A stretch of 64,000 bases of DNA from the NCBI GenBank assembly GCA_019636215.1, contig JAHBXZ010000012.1:93698-157697 (forward strand). The letters run 5' to 3'. This DNA comes from Planctomycetota bacterium (GTDB taxonomy: Bacteria; Planctomycetota; UBA8742; UBA2392). The position numbers and the translations under genes are program-made. A model generated the notes under the pieces. The model was given only the letters and a program-made list of their open reading frames with translations, was not told the DNA's origin and did no database searches. Below are positions 27,119-35,149 of this stretch, piece by piece (position 1 is the first letter of the stretch; every line of letters begins with the position of its first letter).

Positions 27119-27250
27119 GTGCGAAGTTCCGGGTCCTGAGTGCGAAGTGAAGGCACACAGGCCCTGGACACGAAGCGTGAACAGGCACCGAACTTCAACG
27201 CAGCCCGGACCAGACAACCCAAAACGCTGAACTCAGAACTCGCCATCAAG
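27119..27250. repeat. 7-base-unit intergenic element (locus A)
   Basis: The 147-base gap between DUF4139 genes 1 and 2 carries a 7-periodic pattern. Read on the minus strand the left part goes ACTTCGC-ACTCAGG-ACCCGGA-ACTTCGC, and near 27230-27245 the plus strand has AACTCAG-AACTCGC. The two parts are roughly inverted. The pattern is more degraded than at the other loci. Confidence 0.5.
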
Positions 27251-27261
27251 GAACCCAAGCC

Positions 27262-28377
27262 ATGAACAAGCGCCTTATGCTCTCTCTCGCCTTTGCCGCC
27301 GGTATCGGATCGATGATCGGCTTCTTCAACCCGGTGCCCGCCCAGGCGCGCATCAAACTGGCCACCCTGCCCGACCGCGAGGCCGTGGTGGTGCGGTTTG
27401 ACAACCCCAACGTCGTGATGGTTGAAGAAGAACGCACCATCAGCCTGCAGAAGGGCGTGAACAACGTCGACTTCTCGTGGGCCGGCACGCAGATCGACAA
27501 GGGCAGCATTGTGTTCCGCCCGGCCGACGCCGCAGCCAAGGTGGAGATCCTTTCCACCAGCTATCCGCCGGGGGAAGCTGCACTGACCTGGCAGATCAGC
27601 GCCGCCGAGGCCATGAGCGTGAAGTTCCGCCTGAGCTACCTGATGGCGAACATCCAGCGCGAGACGGACTACCGCATGCTGGTCAGCAAGGACGAACAGA
27701 CCTGCAGCTTCAAGCACTACTTCAAGATCCGCAACTGGTCCGGCGGGCGCTTTGCCACGGCGGACTTTGTCACCCGCGACGGCAAGAAGTTTGAAAAGGG
27801 CCTGGAGAACGGCGAGGCCAAGCGCGTGCTGGTCAACACCTGGGACAAGGTGAAGCTGACCAAGGAGTACGTGTACGACATCACCCGCAACGGCGAAGGC
27901 AAGGTGATGACCGACTACGTGCTGAAAAATGCCAAAGAAATCGGGCTGGGCGCGATCCCGCTGGAGTACGGCAAGGTGCGCATCTACCAGGACGACGGCA
28001 ACGGCACTACCGCCTTCACCGGCGAAGACTGGGGCCGCTTTACGCCGATTGGCGACGACATGCGCCTGAACATCGGCATCGCCCAGGACATCAAGATTGA
28101 AATGAAGAAGATGGTCAACGATGTCCAGAACCGCCGCGGCAATGTCTATGACACCGACGAAGTCGACGAGTACGAGATCAAGAACTTCAAGGACACCGAC
28201 GCCGTCGTCACCCTGGTGCTGCGCGTGGATGGCGAATGGGAAATGAAGGCCGACACCAGCGGCCACGAAAGCTTCGAGCGCATTGATAACGAAACGATCA
28301 AGTTCAAGGTCAAGGCGCCCGCCAAGGGCACGCCGGTCAAGCTGAAGTTCCACTACCAGAAGAAGAACGTGTGGTAG
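27262..28377 (+). CDS. Exported DUF4139-like protein (divergent paralogue 2)
   Basis: The 371 residues align by eye with the neighbours but are strongly diverged: VVRFDNPNVVMVEEERTISL corresponds to QLTIYNSEDLTLVRERRTLSF, and NVDFSWAGTQIDKGSIVF to RLQFSWANTLIDPTSVEL. A signal peptide or anchor (LMLSLAFAAGIGSMIGFFNPVPAQA) is present and AAGGA precedes the ATG. It lacks the flexible linker found in the middle of paralogues 3 and 4. Location in the cluster supports common origin and possibly a shared complex. Confidence 0.75.
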   Translation: MNKRLMLSLAFAAGIGSMIGFFNPVPAQARIKLATLPDREAVVVRFDNPNVVMVEEERTISLQKGVNNVDFSWAGTQIDKGSIVFRPADAAAKVEILSTSYPPGEAALTWQISAAEAMSVKFRLSYLMANIQRETDYRMLVSKDEQTCSFKHYFKIRNWSGGRFATADFVTRDGKKFEKGLENGEAKRVLVNTWDKVKLTKEYVYDITRNGEGKVMTDYVLKNAKEIGLGAIPLEYGKVRIYQDDGNGTTAFTGEDWGRFTPIGDDMRLNIGIAQDIKIEMKKMVNDVQNRRGNVYDTDEVDEYEIKNFKDTDAVVTLVLRVDGEWEMKADTSGHESFERIDNETIKFKVKAPAKGTPVKLKFHYQKKNVW

Positions 28378-28384
28378 CTGAACG

Positions 28385-28463
28385 AGTCGGCAGTCTTCAG
28401 TCGGAAGTCAGAAGCAAGTGCCTGCCGACTCTGCTGCCGACTGCTGACTTCCGACTGCTGACT
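28385..28463. repeat. 7-base-unit inverted element (locus B)
   Basis: Four 7-mers AGTCNNN (28385-28412) face four 7-mers NNNGACT (28436-28463), forming two inverted arms. The segment CAGTCGGAAGTCAG has a perfect 14-base complement in the right arm. It fills almost the whole gap between DUF4139 genes 2 and 3 and could fold as a hairpin or cruciform. Confidence 0.85.
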
Positions 28464-28477
28464 ACGGGAACCCGTCC

Positions 28478-29785
28478 ATGCGCCTGACACTTGCCATCCT
28501 TGCCCTTCTTGTTGCGGTGCCACTGGCTGCCAAGGAAGAGCTGGTCACGCTGCCCGGTCGCGACAGCGTGCAGCTGACCATCTACAACAGCGAAGACCTG
28601 ACGCTGGTGCGCGAGCGCCGCACACTCAGCTTCAAGCAGGGCAGCAACCGCCTGCAGTTCTCGTGGGCGAACACACTGATTGACCCGACCAGTGTTGAAC
28701 TGCAGCCCGTCGGCGACACAGCCAAGGCGGCGATCGAGATAGCCGACACCAGCTACCCGGCTGAGTCGCACGAGATGCTGATCTGGACGGTTTCGTGCAA
28801 GACCGCCGGTGCGCACGTGGTGGAGATCAGCTACTTCACCAGCGGCATCAGCTGGCAGGCCGAGTACACGGGCGTGGTGAACGCCAACGAAGACAGCATG
28901 ACGCTGACGGCCTACGTGACCGTGACCAACCGTTCGGGCGAAGAGTACGAGAACGCCCAGGTGCGGCTGGTGGTGGGCACCATCAACCTGGTTGAGAAGA
29001 TCGTCAACCTGGCCACCCCGCGCCCCCAGAGCCAGCCCCGCCCAAGCCGTGAAGACCAGCGGGGTGCCCGCGACATGGATCGCATGGCCGAGAAGGGCGG
29101 ACCAGGCATGGGCGGCGGCGGTGGCATGGTCAAGCCCAAGGAGATCATCAAGGGCGGCCTGAGTGAGTACTACATCTACACCGTAGAAGGGCAGGAGACG
29201 ATTCCGGACCAGTGGTCCAAGCGTCTGCGCAGCTTTGAGGTTGCCGGCGTGCCCCTCAAGACCGTGTACCGGCTGGAACCCGCCAAGTTCGGCCCGGCCT
29301 TCACCAAAGTGCTTGAGTTCAAGAACGATGAAGAACACAAGCTGGGCAAGGAGCCGCTGCCTGACGGCCTGATCCGCCTTTACAAAGACCAGGGCATGGG
29401 CCGGCTGGGCTACATGGGGGCGTTGGCCAGCAAGTACATTCCCAAGAAGGACGAAGTGAAGATCAATGTCGGCCCGGACGCCGAGTGCACTCTGGCCATC
29501 AAGCGCCTGAGCATCAAGAAGAAGGACCTGGGCTTCCGAAACAACTGGTTGATCGGCTGGACGACCGTCGAACAGTTCGAGCTCGAGGTCAAGAACTTCC
29601 GTGGCCGCGCCGTAGAAGTAGAGATTCACCGCACCATGGCCGGTGACTTTGACTTTGAAAGCCCCGACAAGTTTGAATTGCACGATGCCGCCACGCGCAA
29701 GGTGGCGTTCCGCCTGGATGCCAACAGCGCCCGCAAGCTTTCCTACACCGTGACCACACGCCTGGGCGAGAACGCCCGCAAGTAG
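28478..29785 (+). CDS. Exported DUF4139 protein (paralogue 3)
   Basis: The 435-residue product has a short signal peptide (LTLAILALLVAVPLAA) followed by KEELVTLPGRDSVQLTIYNS and the DUF4139 core (SYFTSGISWQAEYTG, YVTVTNRSGEEYENAQVRLVVG). A linker rich in Pro, Arg, Gly and Met (about residues 183-220, ending in GMGGGGGMV) separates it from the C-terminal beta domain. Bases 28532-29023 are identical to paralogue 4, while the linker differs completely. The ribosome site is weak because the 7-mer element reaches almost to the start. Confidence 0.87.
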   Translation: MRLTLAILALLVAVPLAAKEELVTLPGRDSVQLTIYNSEDLTLVRERRTLSFKQGSNRLQFSWANTLIDPTSVELQPVGDTAKAAIEIADTSYPAESHEMLIWTVSCKTAGAHVVEISYFTSGISWQAEYTGVVNANEDSMTLTAYVTVTNRSGEEYENAQVRLVVGTINLVEKIVNLATPRPQSQPRPSREDQRGARDMDRMAEKGGPGMGGGGGMVKPKEIIKGGLSEYYIYTVEGQETIPDQWSKRLRSFEVAGVPLKTVYRLEPAKFGPAFTKVLEFKNDEEHKLGKEPLPDGLIRLYKDQGMGRLGYMGALASKYIPKKDEVKINVGPDAECTLAIKRLSIKKKDLGFRNNWLIGWTTVEQFELEVKNFRGRAVEVEIHRTMAGDFDFESPDKFELHDAATRKVAFRLDANSARKLSYTVTTRLGENARK

Positions 29786-30363
29786 CGCCGGGGCCCAGCG
29801 CCCCGTCAGGAACACCCATGAAAGCGCCCATACTGCTGCTTGCACTGCTTCTGGCCGCGCCACTGGCCGCGAAGGAAGAGCTGGTCACGCTGCCCGGTCG
29901 CGACAGCGTGCAGCTGACCATCTACAACAGCGAAGACCTGACGCTGGTGCGCGAGCGCCGCACACTCAGCTTCAAGCAGGGCAGCAACCGCCTGCAGTTC
30001 TCGTGGGCGAACACACTGATTGACCCGACCAGTGTTGAACTGCAGCCCGTCGGCGACACAGCCAAGGCGGCGATCGAGATAGCCGACACCAGCTACCCGG
30101 CTGAGTCGCACGAGATGCTGATCTGGACGGTTTCGTGCAAGACCGCCGGTGCGCACGTGGTGGAGATCAGCTACTTCACCAGCGGCATCAGCTGGCAGGC
30201 CGAGTACACGGGCGTGGTGAACGCCAACGAAGACAGCATGACGCTGACGGCCTACGTGACCGTGACCAACCGTTCGGGCGAAGAGTACGAGAACGCCCAG
30301 GTGCGGCTGGTGGTGGGCACCATCAACCTGGTTGAGAAGATCGTCAACCTGGCCACCCCGCGC
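28532..30363 (+). repeat. 492-base identical repeat shared by DUF4139 paralogues 3 and 4
   Basis: 28532-29023 and 29872-30363 are identical base for base, silent positions included. A second identical patch of 81 bases is 29366-29446 and 30712-30792. Between the patches the genes differ at many sites and in linker length. This points to recent gene conversion or a very young duplication with later change. Confidence 0.95.
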
Positions 30364-31128
30364 TACCCGACGCCGCCGGCCATGCCGGCGCCGGCTGCTC
30401 CGTCGGAAGAATGGGAAGACGACCTGCGTGGCATGGACGAGCCCAACGCCGATTCCGCAGCAGAAGACGGCATGATCCGCCCCAAGGAAATCAAGAAATC
30501 CGGCCTGAGCGAGTACTACATATTCACCGTCGACGGTCGCGAAACCATCCCGAACCAGTGGTCCAAGCGCCTGCGCAGCTTCAGCGTGGAGGGTGTTTCT
30601 CTCAAGACGGCCTACACACTCAAGCCCAGGGACTTCGGCCCCGCCTTCACGAAAGTGCTGGAGTTCAAGAACGATGAAGAACACAAGCTGGGCAACGAGC
30701 CGCTGCCCGATGGCCTGATCCGCCTTTACAAAGACCAGGGCATGGGCCGGCTGGGCTACATGGGGGCGTTGGCCAGCAAGTACATTCCCAAGGGCGACGA
30801 AGTGAAGATCAACGTCGGCCCCGACGCCGAGTGCACTCGCACCGAACGCCGCCTGAGCCTTAAGAAGAAGGACCTCTCATTCCGTGACGGCTGGCTGGTC
30901 GGATGGACGACCGTGGAAGAGTTCGAGCTGGAGGTCAAGAATTTCCGTGGCCGCGCCGTGGAGGTAGAGATTCACCGTTCCATGGCCGGCAACTTCGACT
31001 TTGAAAGCACTGACCCCTTTGAGAAAGAGGACGCGGCCACTCGCAAGATCCGCTTTCGCCTGGACGCGGGCGTGGCCCGCAAGTTCCGTTTCACCGTGAC
31101 CACCCGCCACGGCACCAACGCCCGGTAG
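29818..31128 (+). CDS. Exported DUF4139 protein (paralogue 4)
   Basis: This 436-residue protein is the closest relative of paralogue 3. It has a signal peptide (ILLLALLLAAPLAA), an N-terminal half identical in DNA to that of paralogue 3, and a different linker (YPTPPAMPAPAAPSEEWEDD, acidic) before a similar C-terminal half (FELEVKNFRGRAVEVEIHRSMAGNFDFES). AGGA sits upstream of the ATG, 32 bases after the previous stop, so both are probably on one transcript. Conservation of the flanking domains with free variation of the linker suggests the linker sets a distance or a binding specificity. Confidence 0.87.
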   Translation: MKAPILLLALLLAAPLAAKEELVTLPGRDSVQLTIYNSEDLTLVRERRTLSFKQGSNRLQFSWANTLIDPTSVELQPVGDTAKAAIEIADTSYPAESHEMLIWTVSCKTAGAHVVEISYFTSGISWQAEYTGVVNANEDSMTLTAYVTVTNRSGEEYENAQVRLVVGTINLVEKIVNLATPRYPTPPAMPAPAAPSEEWEDDLRGMDEPNADSAAEDGMIRPKEIKKSGLSEYYIFTVDGRETIPNQWSKRLRSFSVEGVSLKTAYTLKPRDFGPAFTKVLEFKNDEEHKLGNEPLPDGLIRLYKDQGMGRLGYMGALASKYIPKGDEVKINVGPDAECTRTERRLSLKKKDLSFRDGWLVGWTTVEEFELEVKNFRGRAVEVEIHRSMAGNFDFESTDPFEKEDAATRKIRFRLDAGVARKFRFTVTTRHGTNAR

Positions 31129-31141
31129 CCAAATGCACGAT

Positions 31142-31243
31142 GGGGACGGCGGAAAGTCCGTCCCCAACCCAGGATTCATTGCAAGGCATGGCAAGTGAAC
31201 CTGGAAGTCTGCGGCAATGCGGGGCCGGGTGATCCCGGCCCCG
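31142..31243. terminator. Two hairpins between convergent genes
   Basis: GGGGACGG pairs with CCGTCCCC at 31142-31165, and CGGGGCCGGG pairs with CCCGGCCCCG at 31220-31243. The second is followed by ATTGATTT on the plus strand. They lie between the DUF4139 cluster and the porin gene, which converge, and probably stop transcription from one or both sides. Confidence 0.55.
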
Positions 31244-31261
31244 ATTGATTTGGGAGTGCTT

Positions 31262-32716
31262 CTAGAAAATCCACTGCAACTGCAGGCGCCACTGCCACAG
31301 GGCAAGGTTGTCCGCGTTGTCATTGGCACGGCTGATCGCGCTGCGGTTGGGCAGGGCGATACCGGCCAGCGGTTCACGCGGGGCACCGGTGCGGAAGGTG
31401 GCAAGCTGGTAGTTCACGTAGGTGATGTCCATCTGCAGCTTCAGGTTGTGACCCTGGACGTAGTAGCCCACCACCAGGCCCATCTCAGTCGCGTCAGGCA
31501 GCAGGGCGTTGCCATCAACGTTGCCGAACTCGAAGTCTTCGCCGTTGACCATGCTGTAGCGCAGGCCGACGTTGAAGGTCTTGGGAATGATGAAGTAGGT
31601 GGCGTCAGCCGAGAAGCCCATCTCGTCCAGGTTGGTCGGGCGAAGGTTCTTGCTCAGCAACGCCGCGTTCTTGCCTACCTGGCGGCCCTGGTAGTGGAAC
31701 TCGGTGTGGCGCCAGTGGAACTCCATGTTCACGGCAAGGCCGTGCCAGCGGAAGTGCGCGTCCATGGTCCAGGACAGCGTGGTCTGGGCGGCCTGTGAAC
31801 GACCCGAGGCCGCGGCGGTGGTGGCGTTGGGGCGGAAGTCAGCGTTCAAAAGGTCGCTGCCGAACCACACCAGGCCCAGCCCGATGGCGAACAGGGGCTT
31901 GTCGAACTTGTCTTCACCGCGCAGGTCCACCATATCCATGGGCACTTCGCCCAGCGGGTGGGTTTCCAGGCGCAGGGCTACCATCAGGTCGCTGTCTACA
32001 CCGCCGCTGCCGGTGTTGCCGGTGCCGACATTGGCTGCGTTGGCCTTGAAGGTGTCGCTGGTGGTGGTGAGGTCCTGGTTGCGGAAGTCGCCGTTGGCGC
32101 GCAGCACACCATTGAACAAGCCGGCGGTGTACTTGATCCATACGGCGCTGTCGTCCTTGAACGCGCCGCTGGCCCAGATGCCCTTGGCGAAGCCCTGGGT
32201 GAAGTAGCCGTTGACGACGCTGCGATCAACGAACGACTGACGACCCGAGCTGGTCATCTCTTCCCAGCTGTAGGGTGTCTTGTCCTGGCCGCCCGTCAGG
32301 TTGAACAGTTCATGCGCAGCCCAGGTGAACGTGGCTGATTCCACCAGCTGCCCGGCACCGTTTGTCCAGGCGATGGTGGCCTTGTACTGGAAGTCCTTGT
32401 CAAAGATGTGGCCGCTGAAGGTGGTCTTGAAGCGGCGCACCCGGAAGTTCCAGAAGTCGCGGCCGTTGGTGCCGCTGCCGCCGTTGCCAACTTCATTGTT
32501 GCCGGTCAGGCGGAACTGCACGCGGTTTTCCATCTTCAGCTTGAACTTGCCGTCGCTGGTTTCCCAGCCCAGCACCTTGTCCAGCTTTGTCGAGGTCGTC
32601 GGCTTGTCTTCCGCCCCGCCGCGATCAATGCGGAACTCGTTTTCCTGCGCGAACGCCGGCGCAGCCAGCAGGCCGACGCCCATCAGCGCCAGGGCCAATT
32701 TGGACAGCTTGCTCAT
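31262..32716 (-). CDS. Outer membrane porin, phosphate-selective porin O/P type
   Basis: The 484-residue protein has a signal peptide (LALALMGVGLLAAPAFAQ) and then alternating polar/apolar beta strands rich in aromatic residues: FKLKMENRVQFRLTGNNE, FWNFRVRRFKTTFSGHIFDKDFQYKATIAW, AAHELFNLTGGQDKTPYSWEEMTSS. These match the OprO/OprP family of anion porins. It ends in a strand with a terminal aromatic (LQLQWIF), as needed for outer-membrane assembly. The ATG at 32716 has AGGAGAGG upstream; an earlier start at 32749 does not. This gene is the best evidence for an outer membrane in this organism. Ion selectivity is not provable from sequence. Confidence 0.85.
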   Translation of the reverse strand: MSKLSKLALALMGVGLLAAPAFAQENEFRIDRGGAEDKPTTSTKLDKVLGWETSDGKFKLKMENRVQFRLTGNNEVGNGGSGTNGRDFWNFRVRRFKTTFSGHIFDKDFQYKATIAWTNGAGQLVESATFTWAAHELFNLTGGQDKTPYSWEEMTSSGRQSFVDRSVVNGYFTQGFAKGIWASGAFKDDSAVWIKYTAGLFNGVLRANGDFRNQDLTTTSDTFKANAANVGTGNTGSGGVDSDLMVALRLETHPLGEVPMDMVDLRGEDKFDKPLFAIGLGLVWFGSDLLNADFRPNATTAAASGRSQAAQTTLSWTMDAHFRWHGLAVNMEFHWRHTEFHYQGRQVGKNAALLSKNLRPTNLDEMGFSADATYFIIPKTFNVGLRYSMVNGEDFEFGNVDGNALLPDATEMGLVVGYYVQGHNLKLQMDITYVNYQLATFRTGAPREPLAGIALPNRSAISRANDNADNLALWQWRLQLQWIF

Positions 32717-32918
32717 GTACCCCTCTCCTTTTCCGAAACACGAAGTCACGTTTCACCCGTGAATGGGCGGGAGTGTGTGAGCAACCAAGTCGCGTTACAA
32801 TGAGCGCCGTGCGAATTGACAGAACTTGAACAGGCCGCAAACACTACATTTCAAGGCCCTTTGCAAAGGCTTGAGCAAACCTGAACAACCGGCGCCGTTG
32901 TGTGAGTGTTGTGCCGCG

Positions 32919-34232
32919 TCAGCCGCCAAGCTCATGCAGGCGGCCCCGTGCAATCACGCTGCGCACCCGGCCTTGCAGCTTGAGGCCCAGCAGCGGCGAG
33001 TTCTTGCGCAGGCTGAACAATGACCCGGCGCTGACGGTCCATTCATGTTTCGGGTCGATCAGCGCCACGTCCGCGTCGGCCCCGGCCGTAAGGCTTCCTT
33101 TGCGGGCCTGCAGTCGCAGCACGCGCGCCGGGTTGCAGGTCAGCTTGGCGATCGCCTGCGAAAGCCCCAGCACACCGGCCTGTACAAGGTGAGTCAGCGT
33201 TACGGCCAGTGCTGTCTCCAGGCCCAGCGCGCCAAACGGCGCCGTGCCGAACTCCAGTTCCTTGTCTTGGGGCGCCACGCCGCGATGGCCGCTGCTGATG
33301 CAGTCAATCACGCCTTCCGCCAGCCCGCGCCGCAACCAGGCAACGTCCTCGCGCGTGCGCAATGGCGGGAATACCTTCAGGTTGGTGTCGTAGGCCTTTC
33401 GCACTTCAGCATCGGTCAGGGCCAGGTGATGGGCGCAGACCTCGCCTGTCACGCGCACACCCAGCCGGCGCGCGCGCTTGACGGCGCGCACGGCGTTGCG
33501 CGTGGAAAGCAGCGCCGCGTGGTAATGGCAGCCGGTCTCGCGCGCGAACATGCACGCGCGGGCCACGGCCAATTCCTCGGCAACTGCCGGGATCCCGGGT
33601 ACGCCGGCCAGGGAAGCCTCATACCCGGCGTTCATCGCGCCGCCGGCGATGCTCAGGTCCTGGCTGACCTCAATCACCGGGCGGTCGAACATCGACGCGT
33701 AGCTCATGCCGCGCAGAATCGCGCCGGGCGTGTCCGTCGGCCGTTGTTCGTCCGAAAACGCAACCGCGCCGGCCTCCACAAGCTGGCCGATTTCGCACAG
33801 TTCTTCGCCTGCGCGTCCGCGTGTCAGCGCGCACACCGGAACAACCTGCGCAAACCCGGCGCGCTCTCCCTGGCGCTGCACAAACAGCGCCCCGGCGACG
33901 TTATCCAGCGGCGGGTCAGTGTCGGGCATCACCGCGATGGTGGTGAAGCCGCCGTGCAACGCGGTCTGGGCGGCTGCAGCAATCGTTTCTTCGGCGTCGC
34001 GCCCGGGTTCTCCCACATGCACCCGCAGGTCGATCAGGCCCGGCGTAACCACCAGGCCGCGTGCATTGACGATCTGCAGACGCTCCAGGCCGCGGTGATT
34101 GGCCCGCACATCGGCCTCGGTCATGCGCGCCACAGCCGCGACTTTGTCGCCCAGCAGAAGTACGTCGGCTTCGGCGTCGATGCCGTTTTGCGGGTCCACC
34201 ACATGCCCGCCCTGGATCAGGATGCCGTCCAT
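32919..34232 (-). CDS. Dihydroorotase-like protein lacking metal ligands (PyrC' / PyrX type)
   Basis: The 437-residue protein has the dihydroorotase fold and length, but key residues are changed. The HxH motif (normally D-x-HVH-x-R-x-PG) reads DLRVHVGEPG, so the first His and the substrate Arg are lost. The usual HCED position reads EVSQD. The TDH motif near the end reads SSGH, losing the catalytic Asp. PHHL is kept as AHHL. Such inactive homologues (PyrC' in Pseudomonas and others) assemble with aspartate carbamoyltransferase as a structural partner. It is in an operon with pyrB, separated by a hydrolase gene whose stop overlaps this ATG (TGATG). An active dihydroorotase should exist elsewhere. 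Confidence 0.85.
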   Translation of the reverse strand: MDGILIQGGHVVDPQNGIDAEADVLLLGDKVAAVARMTEADVRANHRGLERLQIVNARGLVVTPGLIDLRVHVGEPGRDAEETIAAAAQTALHGGFTTIAVMPDTDPPLDNVAGALFVQRQGERAGFAQVVPVCALTRGRAGEELCEIGQLVEAGAVAFSDEQRPTDTPGAILRGMSYASMFDRPVIEVSQDLSIAGGAMNAGYEASLAGVPGIPAVAEELAVARACMFARETGCHYHAALLSTRNAVRAVKRARRLGVRVTGEVCAHHLALTDAEVRKAYDTNLKVFPPLRTREDVAWLRRGLAEGVIDCISSGHRGVAPQDKELEFGTAPFGALGLETALAVTLTHLVQAGVLGLSQAIAKLTCNPARVLRLQARKGSLTAGADADVALIDPKHEWTVSAGSLFSLRKNSPLLGLKLQGRVRSVIARGRLHELGG

Positions 34233-35149
34233 CACCGTTTCTCCGGGTGTGCGGCCAGAAACTCGCGCATCGCCGCGCGGATGCGCTGGGCGCGCTCGGC
34301 GTCGTCCCACACGTTGTTGTGGCCCACGCCCGGCAGCGCCAGGAAAGTCGCCGGGCCGGGCAACGCCGCGTGCAGGCGACGGCCCTGTTCAAACGGGATG
34401 ATTTCGTCGGCGTCGCCGTGCCAGTGGAACACCGGCAGCTTGAGCCCGGGCGCGCGTGCCAGGTTGTCGAACATCGAGTAACACAACCAGTGCGGCACAA
34501 TCAGGTGCGGCATGGCCAGCGTTGCCATTTCCGGGATGCTGGTGAAGGTTGCTTCGATGAACAGTGCGCGCGGCGGCGCGCCGGACTTCAGGCTGTCGCG
34601 CCGCGGGTCGGCCAGCAGATCGGTCACCAGCCGTGTGGCCGGGCCGCCACCCAGCGACCGCCCCCAGACCACAATCTGTGAGGGCCGCCACTTCAGTTCC
34701 TCTACGGCAAAGCGATAGGCGCCTCGGGTATCGGCGTACAGGCCGGCTTCGTCAGGGCGACCGGGGCTGTTGGCAAACCCGCGGTAGTCAAACAGCAGAA
34801 ACTGGGCGTCAAGCTCGGCACAGGTGCGGGCGTACTCGGCATAGCGCGGGCCGACATATTCGGCGTTGCCCATGGCCTGCAGAATCTTCACCGGCGCGTC
34901 GTTGCTGCCCTGCACCCAGCCGTAGAGTTCCAGCCCGTCCTCGGCAGCAAAACGAACTTCGCGCACGTCAGGCTTGGACGAGGCCAGCGAAGGCGCCAGT
35001 GACGCATCCTTGCTGGTGGGTGGAAACACCGAAACCTGGTTCAGCCAGCGCAACGCCAGCAGCAGCCCGATCGCCAGCAATGTCGCAAACACGGCGACAC
35101 GCAGCGAAGCAGGGGCAGCGGGCTTGGGCTGGATTGCGGCATCGGTCAT
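34232..35149 (-). CDS. Membrane-anchored alpha/beta hydrolase
   Basis: The 305 residues start with one membrane helix (about 17-34, LRVAVFATLLAIGLLLALRW). An alpha/beta hydrolase domain follows, with the nucleophile elbow GRSLGGG near residue 165, FDYRGFANSPG, HWHGDADEIIPF (Asp) and LPGVGHNNVW (His). It is similar in style to ABHD12/13 and YqkD-type hydrolases. The substrate is unknown. It overlaps pyrB by ATGA and the dihydroorotase-like gene by TGATG, so it is made together with the pyrimidine proteins though no role there is known. Confidence 0.85.
   Translation of the reverse strand: MTDAAIQPKPAAPASLRVAVFATLLAIGLLLALRWLNQVSVFPPTSKDASLAPSLASSKPDVREVRFAAEDGLELYGWVQGSNDAPVKILQAMGNAEYVGPRYAEYARTCAELDAQFLLFDYRGFANSPGRPDEAGLYADTRGAYRFAVEELKWRPSQIVVWGRSLGGGPATRLVTDLLADPRRDSLKSGAPPRALFIEATFTSIPEMATLAMPHLIVPHWLCYSMFDNLARAPGLKLPVFHWHGDADEIIPFEQGRRLHAALPGPATFLALPGVGHNNVWDDAERAQRIRAAMREFLAAHPEKR

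Noticed and set aside
28385..28463. 7-mer arrays as CRISPR or tandem operator sites
   Set aside because: Units are only 7 bases, contiguous and in inverted arms; no spacers and no cas genes.
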